64,000 nucleotides of DNA from Piromyces finnis. Its lineage: Eukaryota; Neocallimastigomycota; Neocallimastigomycetes; Neocallimastigales; Neocallimastigaceae. The stretch spans positions 1 through 64,000 of the forward strand of contig MCFH01000082.1 of NCBI GenBank assembly GCA_002104945.1, given 5' to 3'. A program made the translations under genes and the position numbers. This document shows positions 1 through 11,688 of the stretch, piece by piece. Each line of letters starts with the position of its first letter. The stretch's first letter is position 1. A model generated the notes under the pieces. The model was given only the letters and a program-made list of their open reading frames with translations, searched no databases and had not been told where the DNA came from.

Positions 1-1615
1 TTTCCATTAAATCAATGTTATAAATATATTTATAATCATTGATGCAATTTCTTCTATTTATTAATATTAATAAGGTTTACAAATATAAAACCATATTTAA
101 AGATTTCTAACATTAATAATAAAAAGAATTTAATTACTGAATTTGACTATAATTAAATAATTTTATCATATAATTAAAAATTTTATATTTTATAAATCAC
201 TATTAAAAATTATTAAAATATTTCTATATAGCGATAATTAGAATGTATAATTGATTTAATTGAGTGTAAAAAATGAAAATTTTTTATATTAATAATCTCA
301 AAATTGAATTAATTTTATGTATTATTTATTAACTTATTATGTTATTGATCAACAATTGTCAATGTTTAAAAAATTTGAAGGGGGTTACTAAGATGAAGAA
401 ATAGTGTGACAGGTCAATATGACTAGGATAATTAATGGAGAGCATAATTTAATTTCAAGGTACTATTTGTTCAATTCTAAGTCTAATTGAAAGTCAAATA
501 CAGATATTATACTAGAGTATAGAATTGTCCTTCTTTCTTTAAAATTATTGGAGTACAATATACCTATTTATTTTTATTTTTTTTTTTAATTTTTAAATTA
601 TTTTAAATACATTATTATAGTATTAATTAAAATAAGAACAGATTACTTTATATTTTAATAAGAAATATAATAAATAAATTGTGTTAATATACTTAGAACT
701 AAAATCGGAGTTTTAATTATTCTATTAATGTTGTTTTATGAAAAATTCATCAAAGTAAATTTAGAAATCTTTTGAATTAGATATCGAATTTCAAAGAATT
801 AGTTAAATATTAAATAATATTACTAAAATTTATATGTTTCTAAAATGATTGATTACATCCTTCATTAATAGAAAAATTAGGTTTTATAGAAATTAATTAA
901 ATTAGTTTTATTTTTGTAATAAAAGGCAAGGCATTCAATTTATATTAATATTCTTAGAATTAATACTGATAGAAAACTCAAACATTATATTAATATTAAT
1001 ATATTAAGCAATGATTAAAAATTTGAGAAAAAATGAAAGAAAGTGTTTTAATTTCATGATATATGACTTTAATTAAATCTAAAGTAGTTTTTTCGTATTA
1101 TTAGAGAAAAATCCTGAAATTATTAAAATAAAATTCATTAAGTTTGAGATTTAAAGAAAAAAAATTTTAATTTTTTTTGCATTTTTTATAAGTATAAATG
1201 ATATCCTAGAAGTTAAGTTATTAGTTAATTCATGATCTGAATTAAATTTTATTAGAACTTAATTTGATAGAGATTAAAAAATTAATATAATTCTGAGGTT
1301 GATGAACCTTTTCAAATTTCGATTATTATTATTAAGGTTATAAAGGTTTGGTAAAAATAAGAAATCTAGAAAGAAAAATATTAATAAGAGAATTAAATAT
1401 ATCATTTCTAAAATAATTTATTAATGTAATATTAAGAATATAAATGTATCATTTATTGTTAAAATAATTCCATGAAGGAATAATAATAAATTAAATAAAA
1501 TTAATAATATAAATTTTATATTTTTCAAAAATTACGAGTTAAAGATATCTTAAATAAAAATATAAAAAAAATTGTTTCCTCATAGATCTATAATTGAGAG
1601 GTCAAGGTTTTACAC
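1..1615. other. AT-rich region without recognisable gene
   Basis: No open frame with protein-like composition and no LTR or SINE sequence was recognised on either strand. It holds only A/T runs and short chance frames. Confidence 0.6.
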
Positions 1616-1846
1616 ATGTAAAGTCAGACACTAAACCGAATAGATTAGGATATCTAACCTATTACAAAACAATACTAAAACTAGGGGTTTGAATTGAGAA
1701 TTTTAATTTATTTTGTTTTAAACTTTAATTATTAATAAATAAATTATGTCCCATTTTCTTTTTCTGTAATATAATTCGTGTAGCTTAAACAATAAAATTT
1801 ATGACTTAAGTTACATTAAAGATATCAAACTCTGGCATCTTTACAA
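1616..1846 (-). repeat. LTR1, 3' LTR of a minus-strand Ty3 fragment, internally deleted
   Basis: The plus strand starts TGTAAAGTCAGACAC and ends ATCTTTACA. Against the 561-bp copy at 4336-4896, the middle third is missing. On the minus strand it directly follows a purine-rich tract (AGAGAGAGAGAT at about 1847-1858) and the chromodomain end of a Ty3 pol gene. That makes it the 3' LTR and fixes the orientation of LTR1 as TGTAAAGAT to TTTACA. No TSD is visible. Confidence 0.75.
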
Positions 1847-1937
1847 TCTCTCTCTCTAATTCGAGCTCCTGCAATATTAATTTATTGAGAGTTTATTCTC
1901 GAAGGAATCTCAATTACAAATGGTTGATATCTGTGGT

Positions 1938-2632
1938 TGATTAGATTACCAACTTTATTCTTTTTGTTTTCCTAGAGTGCTCATTCGATTTAGCCTTGAA
2001 CTTTTTAGAGTTTCTTTCAAACTCTTGTATCAATTGTTTATCTGGAATTTGGTCTTCAGAAATCCAGGTGGATTTGTCAAATCCTTTCCACGATAACTTA
2101 AAAAATGTTTCACCGTTAACAGATTTCATCTTCTCAATTTTTTCTGGAATTTTTTTCAATCAAATCTGTGTTAAGATGAATATTTCTCTTCCTGCTATTA
2201 AACCTATCGTTAAACTCGTTTTCAAAATATGATTCTAACAATGAGACATGAAAGACTGGACGACATCTCATTGTCTTTGGGAGTTTCAATTTAAAAGCGA
2301 GAGAACTAACTTTATCAATTATTTCAAATGGACCAAGCATTTGAGGTGCTAGTTTCTTCTTCAAGTTAGTTCCAGGCGAATCTTTCAATAATTATAACTT
2401 CTTTCCCACTTCGAATTCTGGGGGAATCATTCTCTTCATATCAGCATATTTCTTATATGTTTTTTTTTTTTGCTTTTTCTAAATTTTGTTTTAATAATCT
2501 AAAGTTTTCGTTCATATCAATTACTCTTTGTTCAGCTCTACTAGGTCTATCATTAGCTGGAATTTCTAAGCTGAACTTTGGATGAAAACTATAATTGGAA
2601 AAGAATGGGATTGATTTATAGATTGCTGTAAA
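1938..2632 (-). pseudogene. Ty3 pol 3' end: integrase C-terminus and chromodomain (fragment)
   Basis: Read on the minus strand, the fragment starts in the integrase core's last part (FFSNYSFHPKF, matching FFLNYGYHPKY of intact element C). It continues through the integrase C-terminal domain (LGPFEIIDKVSSLAFKLKLP) and ends in a chromodomain (FFKLSWKGFDKSTWI). At least two frame changes occur, near 2390 and 2150, so it is dead. Upstream pol is missing because element A starts at 2638. The LTR1 at 1616-1846 is its 3' LTR. Confidence 0.8.
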
Positions 2633-2637
2633 GTATT

Positions 2638-3075
2638 TGTAACGTATAAAGGTTTTGTACCTTTTCCAAGAAATTATATTTCGGGGTTCTCCAAGCTGGA
2701 TTCGCCGTCAGGTTGTTGGACGCTGACCTACTTGTCATGTGTTCGACTCCGGGTTCTCTATATTATGGATTAAATATAGCGATTGCTATATTTAATCCAT
2801 AATATTTGTCTATTTCTATTTCTTCTATTTTATTTAAACAATTGAAGTTACCAATCATTATGAATAATGTTTATTCATAATTATTAAATAAAAATATTTA
2901 TAAATAGTAAATATAAATAATTTATAAAATTCATGTAAAATTTAGTCTTAAGAATTAGAATTAAGGTTAATTTGTATTAATAATATTAAATAATCAAATT
3001 ATTAATAAAATATACTATTAATACAAAAAATAGTTAATTAGTATTGTGTTAGCCTGAGTTTTTCGCGTTGTTACA
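2638..3075 (+). repeat. LTR4, 5' LTR of element A
   Basis: It is 438 bp with TGTAAC...GTTACA ends. It contains a tRNA-like patch at about 2709-2752: a GTCAG/CTGAC hairpin followed by a box B-like TGTTCGACTCC. A TATA-like stretch (TATACTATTAATA) is at about 3011-3023, and 3036-3047 (AATTAGTATTGT) is complementary to the adjacent primer-binding site. Against the 3' LTR (8225-8593) it carries about 66 extra bp around 2761-2826. Confidence 0.85.
2761..2804. repeat. Perfect 20-bp inverted repeat in the 5' LTR of element A
   Basis: TATTATGGATTAAATATAGC is followed by a GATT spacer and then its exact reverse complement. The segment is absent from the 3' LTR of the same element, so it arose or was inserted after the LTRs were made. 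It could form a 20-bp hairpin. Confidence 0.9.
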
Positions 3076-3084
3076 ATACTAATT
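3073..3084 (+). promoter_or_regulatory. Self-primer-type primer-binding site of element A
   Basis: ACAATACTAATT overlaps and follows the 5' LTR end. It is the exact reverse complement of 3036-3047 in the same LTR and of 8554-8565 in the 3' LTR. The LTR segment lies about 25 bp after a TATA-like motif, where a transcript could begin. In Tf1 and its relatives the mRNA 5' end pairs with the PBS and primes reverse transcription. The role here is inferred. Confidence 0.6.
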
Positions 3085-3176
3085 CTCTAAGAAAAAAAAG
3101 ACTTACCTTAACACAATAATAACTTAACCCCTTTATAAAAATTAATAAAACTATTTTCTAATAAAACATTTTAAAT

Positions 3177-6100
3177 ATGTCTTATAACCCTTTCAACATT
3201 TTCACTACCGCTCAGCTTCTTCCTCTCAACAAAGCCAAGCACCTACTGTGGACCCTCTTATGCTGGACTATGTGCTACCGATAGGAAATCCAAGCAAATT
3301 CTCAGGAAAAAGTATGGATCTTGAAGGATTTATTCAACATTGTGAATTAATCTTTCAATTAAGAAGCATTCTATTGCGCTCGGACGCCCATAAGACAGCT
3401 TTTATGTTTTCCTATATGGAAGGGGATGCCAAACTCTTCGTAGCTCACTTGATCCAAGAAAGAAATCCAGTTATGAACAGTTATCCTAGCTTTGTTTCCT
3501 TACTTAGAAGAGTATTTGGTAATCTTGACATTGTATTCAATGCCAACCAAATTATTATGGCATTGAAACAAGAACGTATAGGTGAAGTATTTCAATACAT
3601 CAAAGATTTTGAACAAGCCTCAATCCATCTTGGATGGAATCAACCGGCCCTCGTCTCAAAATTATTGATGGATTACATGATAAAGTCAAAGCCGAGTTAT
3701 TAATGCGTGGTGAGGATATACCAACCCTTCTTGCTGCGTTTCATAGAACTATGATAATCGACCCAAGCCTTATTAAGAAACATAATATTTCCAGAAGTTA
3801 CCGTGGTGTTTCTCTTTATAATCAATTTGTGCGAAAGATGAGAAATGAGGATCAAAATCCTTTTACCCGTTCCACTCAATCTGATGTTAAAAGACGTGGT
3901 CCTTTATCTGCTGAAGAAAAGCAAAAACGCCGTGATCAAGGTCTGTGTATGCATTGTGGTGTCAAGGATCATTTGGTCACTTCCTGTCCTAAAGTTCCAA
4001 AAAACTAACTTCTAGAGTAGATTCTGAGCCTAAATCTTACTCTAGTACAAACCCCTTTGAAGCTAAGCCTTCTACCAATAATACACACCATCCAAAATAT
4101 TATAATCCATTCATTCCCTTAGATAAATACCTTATTTTCCCGTTCACCATTATGATTAATAATAACCCATGCGATATCTCAATCTTGGTTGATTCAGGTG
4201 CTATTGAAAACACTATCTCCAAATTTTTTATTGAGAAATATAGTATTCCAGTATCGGATTCAAAAATATCTGGAACCATTGACTGTGGTGGGAATACTTC
4301 TAATATTTTGGGAATGACTAAATCTCTTAGGATTATGTAAAGTCAGACACTAAACGAATAGATTAGGATATCTAACCTATTACAATAACAAAAATTTGAA
4401 AAATAAAATAAAAAATTGTTTATAAAATATCTTTATTATAATAGAATTTAATAATAAAATTACATCGATAAATGATGAAAATATCTTCTATTATATTTTC
4501 CTAAATACATTTATATATTATAACTATTTTTCTTATATTATTATTTAAATCTACACTAAATCTTAATTATTAATAAATATTTAACTATAACTATTTTAGT
4601 AAATACAATTGGCAATTCAAATTAAGTACATTTAATTTGAATATTGCCATGTTTATTATATATTATCATTTATTATTTATCTATTTCTATAAAAAAACAA
4701 TACTAAAACTAGGATTTAAATTGAGAATATTAATTTACTTGTTAACATTAAAATAAATTAATAATTTTTTTTTTAACTTTAATTATTAATAATAAATTAT
4801 GTTCATTTTTTTTCTGATATAATTTGTGTAACTTAAACAATATATTGTGGCTTAAGTTACATTAAAGATATCAAACAGAGCGTTTATATCTTTACAGATT
4901 ATATTTAAAGATGAATCATTTTCTATTCAATTCATAATCACAAATGATGATTCTCTACCTCCAATTATTGGTACCTCTTGGCTCAATTCAAATAGGGCAG
5001 TCGTAGATTTTGATTGTAAAAAATTGCATTTTAAAAAAGATGTATCCAAATTTGAAATTAATAAATCATATTTTAAACCTAATTGCGAAAATCCTCAGTG
5101 TAATGACTCTTGTGTTTCAACAAATAATTCGGATATTCATCTTCACTCAATCTCTTCAACTCCCTCTTCATCTTCTATTGATTCCTCCATCCCTGCTTCC
5201 TCTCCGGTAAGTAAATCTGATTCTAGCACTTCTCACCGTTCTCCAACGTCATATTCTCAAAAATTTTCAATTTATATCACTTGTCCATCTATAGATTCAC
5301 CTTCAAAAACACCCTCTATTCCGGATTTTTACATTGACTTTAAGGACGTCTTTTCTGAAAAAGCAGCAAACGAACTTCCCCGCATAGACCTTACGACTGT
5401 AGAATCGATTTAAAACCCGACTCTTCTCTCCTTACGGCCCAATTTACTCTCTTACTGTGGAGGAAACAAGGACACTTGATTATATTAAAGAAAACTTAGA
5501 AAAGAACTTCATTCGGAAGTCTATCTCCCCAGCCGGCGCCCCTGTCTTATTCGTTCAAAAAAAAGATAATTCGCTTCGGATGTGCATTGACTACAGAAAA
5601 CTCAACGATATCACTATTAGGAACTCCTATCCCCTTCCGCTAATCAATGATCTTCTTGAAAAAGTCAGTGGAGCTAAATTCTTCATTAAGCTCGATCTTC
5701 GTTCCGCATACAACTTTGTTCGAATTAAGGAAGGTGATGAATATAAAACGGCTTTCAACACTAGATTTGGTCATTTTGAGTATTTAGTCATGCCGTTCGA
5801 TCTTAAAAATGCCCCAGCTACCTTCCAGCATTTCATCAGCGATATTTTAAGTGATTTCCTCGACGACTTTGCCTTCGCCTACATTGATGATATTCTCATT
5901 TTTTCCAATACATTAGAGGAACATCATAAGATCATAAGCATGTTCGCTTAATTCTCGAACGTCTTCTCAAGAATAACCTCTATGTTAAACTCAAAGAATG
6001 CGAATTCGATGTCCCTGAAATTGATTTTGTTGGTCACCATCTTTCTGGTTCTGATATACAATGGAAAAGAATAAAGTAGACGCCATTCTTAATTGGCCTC

Positions 6101-8212
6101 TTCCCCAAAATACAAAACATATCCAACAATTCATGGGTCTCTGTAATTACTACAGGCGCTTTATAAAAATTTTTCAAAAATAGCTGCGCCCTTGACTCGA
6201 TTATTAAAGAAAAATGTTCCTTTCATTATGGAATCTTCTACCGTCTCAGCTTTCAATAATTTAAAAAAGCTTTCCTTTCCGCCAGTCTCCTTCGCCATGC
6301 CGATCCGAACAAACCTTTCATTATTGAATCCGACACTCCAGTAACTTCGCTATCGGTAGTGTCCTTCTTCAAGAATTTTATGGTTCTCTTCACCCTGTTT
6401 CTTTCTTCTCGAGAGCTTTAACCAACGCCGAATGTAATTACCCAATTTACGACAAGGAACTCCTTGCTATCAAAGAAGCCTTTCAGACCTGGAGGCACCA
6501 TCTTGAAGGTGCCAATCACCAAATCACTGTCTTTCCGATCATCGTAATCTTCTTTTTGAGCGTAAACCAGATCATCTTTCCCAACGAAATATCCGCTGGA
6601 GTATCTTCTTCTCTCGTTTTGATTTTGTTATTAAATACAAACCTGGTTCGAAGAATAAGCTGATTGCTTGTCTCGTAGACCTGGTTATGAACATAAAGTT
6701 TCTAATTCAGGTTCATTCTTAACACTTCTAATTTTACTAGCATTTCCTCCGTTATTTCTCTAAGTGATAGCTCTCTATTAGAAAAGATTCGTTCAGCCCT
6801 ACCTTCAGATCCTTACTTCAATTCTACAAACAACTCCAGAAGACTTAATCTCCACAATTCTACTTTCACTTTCAAGGATGGTATTCTTCTTTACAACTTT
6901 AAGATTTACATTCCCAAATACTTCGTGTTGAAATTCTTCAATCCCATCATAATTCCCCTTCTTCCGGACATTTCGGTATTAGGAAAACTCTCGAACTTAT
7001 TAGTAGAAACTTTTGGTGGAAGAGCTTGAGGTGGGATGTACGCAGATTTGTAAATTCATGTGATACGTGTAATAGAAACAAAAACAGCAATCATAAACCA
7101 TATGGATTTCTTCAAACAATCTCAATCCCCGAAAAGCAATAGTCTTCAATATATCTTGATTTCATTACAGATTACCAAAATCGATCAATTATTCTGCTAT
7201 CCTAACAGTGGTGGATAGATTATCAAAGATGGGTCATTTCATTCACTTAGAAAGCTTCCCTCAGCTGAAGAAACTGCACAACTTATCTTGGATAATGTAT
7301 TCAGACTACATGGTGTTCCAAAGGAAATTATATCAGATCGCGGTTCACAATTCAATTCCAAATTCTTCCAACATTTTTGTAAGGTACTGCACTGTGAATC
7401 CAAACTTTCAACTGCTCATCACCAACAGACTGATGGGCAAACGGAAAAGCTTAATAGTATAATTGAACAGTATCTCAGGTGTTTCACTAATAGTAAACAT
7501 TCTGACTGGAGTTCGTATATTTCATTCGCAGAATTTGCCTATAACAATGCTATTCAGGAATCCATTATAATGTCACCTTTCAAGGCCAACTTAAAGTATG
7601 ATCCAGAATTCTTAATTGATCTTCCAATAACGTCCTTAGTTCCCGAAGCAGAAAAAGTTGTATGTGACATTGGTACGACACTTGACAAACTAAAGGAAAA
7701 TATGAAAGAAGCCCAAGAAAAGTTTAAAGAGTATGCTGATAAGAAAAGACAAGTGCCTCCCAGTTTAAATGTAAGCGACAAAGTATGGTTGCTCTATCCC
7801 AAAAGAAAAACAAATATGAAGAAATTAGATCCTAGGAAATCGGGACCATATGAAATTATTGAATGCTTAGAAAATCAAAATTTCAAGTTAAAATTATCCA
7901 AACGAGACCGAAGACACCCCATTTTCCATATATCTAATCTTGAGCCCTATATTGAGAATACCTTTGAAAACCGAGACATTCAAAAGCGCCTCCCATTTTA
8001 GTAAACGATGAACTAGAGTATGAAGTAAACGAAATATTGGATTCTAGAATTAACAACGGAGCACTTCAGTATCTTGTTGATTGGAAAGGATATCCTACTG
8101 AAGATCGTTCATGGGATAACGCAGAAGACATACATGCCCCCGAATTACTGAAAGCTTTCCACAAAAAGTTTCCAGACAAACCACATTCAATGTCGTCTGG
8201 AATCCGACATTA
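3177..8212 (+). pseudogene. gag-pol pseudogene of element A
   Basis: The order is gag (3177-3990, ATG at 3177), CCHC knuckle (CMHCGVKDHLVTSC, about 3946-3990), aspartic protease (VDSGA, about 4190), reverse transcriptase (5457-5951 with [10 protein letters not shown]), RNase H (about 6300-6700, YDKELLAI), integrase (about 6900-8000, HHQQTDGQTEKLN) and chromodomain (about 8000-8210, YLVDWKGYP). Frames change repeatedly: once before 3248, once near 3657, several times between 5950 and 7200, and once near 8000. A 561-bp LTR1 splits the protease. The frame beginning at 3248 opens on GTG and is not a real start. It cannot make a full polyprotein. Confidence 0.88.
4336..4896 (-). repeat. Solo LTR1 inserted in element A
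   Basis: 561 bp, with inverted ends TGTAAAG...CTTTACA. The 5-bp TSD GATTA is at 4331-4335 and 4897-4901. Removing the LTR and one TSD copy restores the reading frame of the protease region exactly. This is a full-length reference copy of LTR1. Confidence 0.95.
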
Positions 8213-8224
8213 GAAGGAGGGCAT
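8213..8224 (+). promoter_or_regulatory. Polypurine tract of element A
   Basis: GAAGGAGGGCAT lies immediately upstream of the 3' LTR (TGTAACG at 8225). This is the expected place for the plus-strand primer. Element C has a similar tract (GGAGGAGGACCA). Confidence 0.65.
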
Positions 8225-8593
8225 TGTAACGTATAAAGGTTTTGTATCTTTTCACAAAAATTGTATTTCGGGGTTCTCCATGCTGGATTCGCCGTCAGGT
8301 TGTTGGACGCTGACATACTTTCATGTGTTCGACTCCGGGTTCTCTATTTTATTTAAACAATTGAAGTTACCAATCAATATGAATAATGTTTATTCATAAT
8401 TATTAAATAAGAATATTTATAAATAGTAAATATAAATAATTTATAAAATTCATGTAAATTTAGTCTTTAGAATTAGTATTAAGGTTAATTTGTATTAATA
8501 ATATAAAATAATCAAATTATTAATAAAATATACTATTAATACAAAAAATAGTTAATTAGTATTGTATTAACCTGAGTCTCTCGTGTTGTTACA
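8225..8593 (+). repeat. LTR4, 3' LTR of element A
   Basis: 369 bp, TGTAACG...TTGTTACA. It holds the same tRNA-like patch (about 8293-8338) and the same self-primer segment (8554-8565) as the 5' LTR. The following sequence is LTR1, not a copy of the left flank. Confidence 0.88.
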
Positions 8594-8688
8594 GAAATGT
8601 ATAGATAATATAAATGTATTTAGTAAAAATATAAATAGGATATTATTCATAATTTAATCGATGTAATTGTTATTAAAATTTTTATTAC

Positions 8689-9625
8689 TGTAACGAATAC
8701 TGTAAAAGGTTTCTTATATTATTAGTTAATATGTTATATAACTAGTCAATTAAGTTAGTTATTACCTCTCTATACGAGTTAATAACTAAATAAAGTTTTA
8801 TAAAAAAATAATAAAAGAAGGAAAATAAATATTATAACACAAAAATAAATATAAATGTATATAAATATTATTATGAAATAAATTTACTTAAATAATTATT
8901 TTTAATTATATCTTTTATTTATTTAGTATAATTATAATACATTAATTATTATTATAGTTACTAATTTACTTTAATACTAACGCTAAAGTATTTAACATTA
9001 GTTTTAACTATACTATTTAACTATATGAGTTTATTTTCTTTACCACTTGATTGGGTAAAGCAAATAAACTTCCTATTTAATTAATAACCATTAATATATG
9101 GTTATACTTATATCTGGCCAATAAATGGTGACCAGAATATATGGTTTCAATTGAAATATTTGTGGGCAAACTTATGGCCACAAATATTTCTTACAAATAC
9201 TAGAAATGACTAAATTGTCTTAGTGGTTAGTAGCTAAGACTTTGAGTCTGAATGACACTAGTTAAAGACCTAATAGATACTATTTTAAAAATTATGATTT
9301 TATTTATTTTATTTTATTTTTAAATTTTATTTTATATGAAGATTATTGATTGGTTAAGAATTTTAAGTTGAAAAAATTTTATAAATTAATTTAAAAAATT
9401 TTCAGTATAAATACGAGTGAATTTTCCCAAATATTTTAAAGAATCGAGATTTTATTAATAAATAATTATATTATTAAACACTAACTTATTAAGTTAAATT
9501 CTATGTGTTTTTAATGATATTTTTATAAATTAATAATTTACAGAATATTTTAAAGTGTTAATATTACTAAGTTATTTAGTAAATATTATAATTTGTTTTT
9601 ATTGTTAAAGACACATTTCTTTACA
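8689..9625 (+). repeat. Solo LTR3 nested in LTR1
   Basis: It begins TGTAACGAATAC and ends TTCTTTACA. The TSD ATTAC is at 8684-8688 and 9626-9630. Without the nested LTR2 it is about 437 bp. It has a tRNA-like patch (GTCTTAGTGGTTAG hairpin, about 9216-9272, box B decayed) and a TATA-like TATAAATA near 9406. It is a diverged relative of the LTR of intact element C. Confidence 0.9.
8701..9195. repeat. Solo LTR2 nested in LTR3
   Basis: 495 bp, TGTAAAAGG...TTTCTTACA. The TSD AATAC is at 8696-8700 and 9196-9200. It sits after position 12 of the host LTR3, about 20 bp before the tRNA-like patch. A 13-bp inverted repeat (9153-9165 with 9178-9190) lies just before its 3' end. The transcriptional direction is unknown, because no internal sequence is linked to it. 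Confidence 0.92.
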
Positions 9626-9744
9626 ATTACAATAAATTTATAAAAAACTATTTTTATAAAAAAATATTTTATTTTGTGTTGTTATTGTAATAGATTAGAC
9701 ATATCCTAATCTATTCGATTTTGTGTTTAGTTTTACATATATAT

Positions 9745-9897
9745 TATTATTAAAAACCTATGCTAAAATATTAATTATTAATAAAATAATTTAAACTATA
9801 ACTATTTTAGTATACTAAAATGGGTAATTATTAGCTTAAATTATATTAAAGATATAATGAAATAGCATTTAATATTGATATATTGATAACTTTACAT
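9745..9897 (-). repeat. Decayed LTR1 remnant
   Basis: The end motif of LTR1 is recognisable on the plus strand (TTAAATTATATTAAAGATAT ... AACTTTACA), preceded by the TTAATTATTAATAAA block. Much of the LTR is deleted. Confidence 0.5.
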
Positions 9898-11119
9898 ATA
9901 CTTTTATTATCGGGAATTTTGTTTTGTAGTTTTTTGAGGTTAATTTAAAGTGGATGATATATATTTCAACTACTTCATATCTATAATAAAAATTTAGAAG
10001 TTGAATATAATATTCTTTTATTTATGTAAAATGTTGTTTATTTAACTGACATATCTATTTCATTCTCAAGTAATCAAGTAAGAGTTCTTTGCTTAATTAG
10101 CTCTGATTTAAAATATATTATAAATGTTTAAAGGATTTATACATATTCTGAAATCTTAATATATATAAATTTGATTTTAATTTATATTTTAAATTAAAAA
10201 ATTAATTATATATTAGAATATAATACTATTAAATATAAATATATAATTTATAAAAAAGAAATTAATATTTTATATTTTTATTTTAAATGCTAAATAAAAA
10301 ATATTTTAAAAAAATTTATTTTTATTTTAATTTTGTATTTTATTAATTCAAAAACTGGTAATCTGATTAATATTATAAGTAATAAATATTAAATTAGCAT
10401 AAGAGTTCATAAATAGCATACCAAATTAATCTACTCCATTTTGTTTCTTTGATAATATTATTTCCAGTTTAAAATTAACTAGACATGCCAGTTTCATTAT
10501 ATGCCTTTATTTTTTTTTAAGTGTAATTTAAAATTCATAATATTTTAAAAATTTTATTTTTTTTTCATAATACTAATTGGAAGATATTATATTATTAATA
10601 ACAATTTATTATTATATAAATAATGCTAATTAATTTGAAATAACTTTAATATATTATGTTAGTACATTTTATGATTTTTTAAACAAAATATCAATTTTTA
10701 ATTTAAAACCAATATATTTATTTAATTTATTATTTATCTTTGTAATTAGTTTTAAATATAATATTATATAATATAAATAATTAATCCTAAAAATGATGTA
10801 AAAACCTTATTTATATATTTAGATAGAACTATATTTTTATCCAAATTGGTTAATAATAGATATATTTTAACCTGTACATTATTCAATTTAATAATAAGAA
10901 TACAATATGTTCAAGTCACGCGACAAAAATTTTATTATATATTAATTATTCGTTAAACTATATTAATTTATACTTTATTTCTTGTTTAAGGTCGTATTTA
11001 TTAGTAATAAAAAGATATACTAATTTAAAGTGCTAGTTAAGCTCATACAACAATCACGTGATATATTACACTTAAAAATTAATTTATTTCATAATAATAA
11101 GTATATTTTGTAAATTTTC
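9898..11119. other. AT-rich intergenic region
   Basis: No gene or full repeat recognised. A CACGTGAT near 11057 resembles a SINE sub-motif but has no supporting context. Confidence 0.55.
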
Positions 11120-11129
11120 AGCTCTTAAT

Positions 11130-11676
11130 GTAATTACCGTTTTATCATGGTTGTAAAGGCGTTTATTTAGCATATATAAGGCTTATAGTTCGAAATTGCA
11201 GATGTCAGTGCACGTGGATTTTACATATTGAATTTTGATATGAGTTGGGTTATAATATCCAGATAAATATTAATGCACTTTAAAACTTACTACTATGATA
11301 TTAGCACTCATCCAGTAGGCCAGAGAGGGGCAAAGTGTATATGGTACATTTCAAATTGGAACTTTATAAGTGTTAGGTTTGACTATGCTAAATAGAGAAG
11401 CAACAATCCTAAATCAATTTAAGTGTAATCATTAAGAGGTACTTGTCACGTGATCATTATTGAATATAAGAGGCTTAGCATTATGTTTGGAAATATTGTA
11501 GAACGATATGCATCTAGTGTACATGGATTAAGTAAGCGTCGAAGCTGAAGATTCAGTATAACAAATCAGGAGGAGTCACAATTACTTAGCAATAGGAAAA
11601 AGCCAACATTTCTCTAAGAACCACCATTGGGGCTTACTCTGATTGATGGGAGAAGTGCAATTGAAGTTAAAAAAAA
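11130..11676 (+). mobile_element. tRNA-derived SINE, copy 1
   Basis: About 547 bp. The tRNA-like head has box A-like TGGTTGTAAAGGCG (about 11148) and a decayed box B (TAGTTCGAAATTG). The body is shared with the copies at 13155 and 59827, and the 3' part (GCGTCGAAGCTGAAG, about 11537) is shared with the LINE. It ends in an A8 tail. Flanking AGCTCTT (11120-11126 and 11679-11685, extendable to 10 bp with one mismatch) looks like the target duplication of LINE-mediated insertion. It is non-coding and the most diverged of the three copies. Confidence 0.85.
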
Positions 11677-11688
11677 TTAGCTCTTTAT

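Larger units (their letters stand above)
2638..8593 (+). mobile_element. Ty3-type retrotransposon A (decayed chromovirus)
   Basis: LTRs of 438 and 369 bp start TGTAACGTATAAAGG and end GTTGTTACA. They flank a gag-pol pseudogene that ends in a chromodomain. The length difference comes mostly from a roughly 66-bp insertion in the 5' LTR that holds a palindrome. The flanking 5-mers (GTATT on the left, GAAAT on the right) do not match, so there is no TSD. A deletion or recombination at one edge is likely. A solo LTR1 (4336-4896) interrupts the protease region. Confidence 0.88.
8594..9737 (+). repeat. LTR1 copy split by nested LTRs
   Basis: LTR1 sequence runs from about 8600 to 8688 and resumes at 9631. 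It ends near 9737 in a degenerate terminus (TTTTGTGTTTAGTTTTACA). The gap is a solo LTR3 that itself holds a solo LTR2. The left part of this LTR1 is missing where it meets element A. Confidence 0.75.

Noticed and set aside
2701-2760. The tRNA-like patch in the element A LTR considered as a real tRNA gene.
   Set aside because: It has a box B-like motif and one arm, but the T stem and acceptor stem do not pair. It recurs at the same place in both LTRs.
3248-3703. An open frame starting at 3248 taken as a gene start.
   Set aside because: It opens on GTG in the middle of gag. The likely gag ATG is at 3177 in another frame, and the element is frame-broken.
4336-4896. LTR1 copies considered as MITEs or DNA transposons because of inverted ends and many short copies.
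   Set aside because: Ends are TG...CA with 5-bp duplications, and one copy (1616-1846) sits next to a polypurine tract and a Ty3 pol end, so they are LTRs.
2633-8598. A target-site duplication for element A.
   Set aside because: The flanking 5-mers are GTATT and GAAAT and do not match. I therefore do not claim a simple insertion.
11041-11085. CACGTGATATATTACACTTAA resembling part of the SINE, considered as a second SINE fragment.
   Set aside because: The match is short, without head, tail or flanking SINE sequence.
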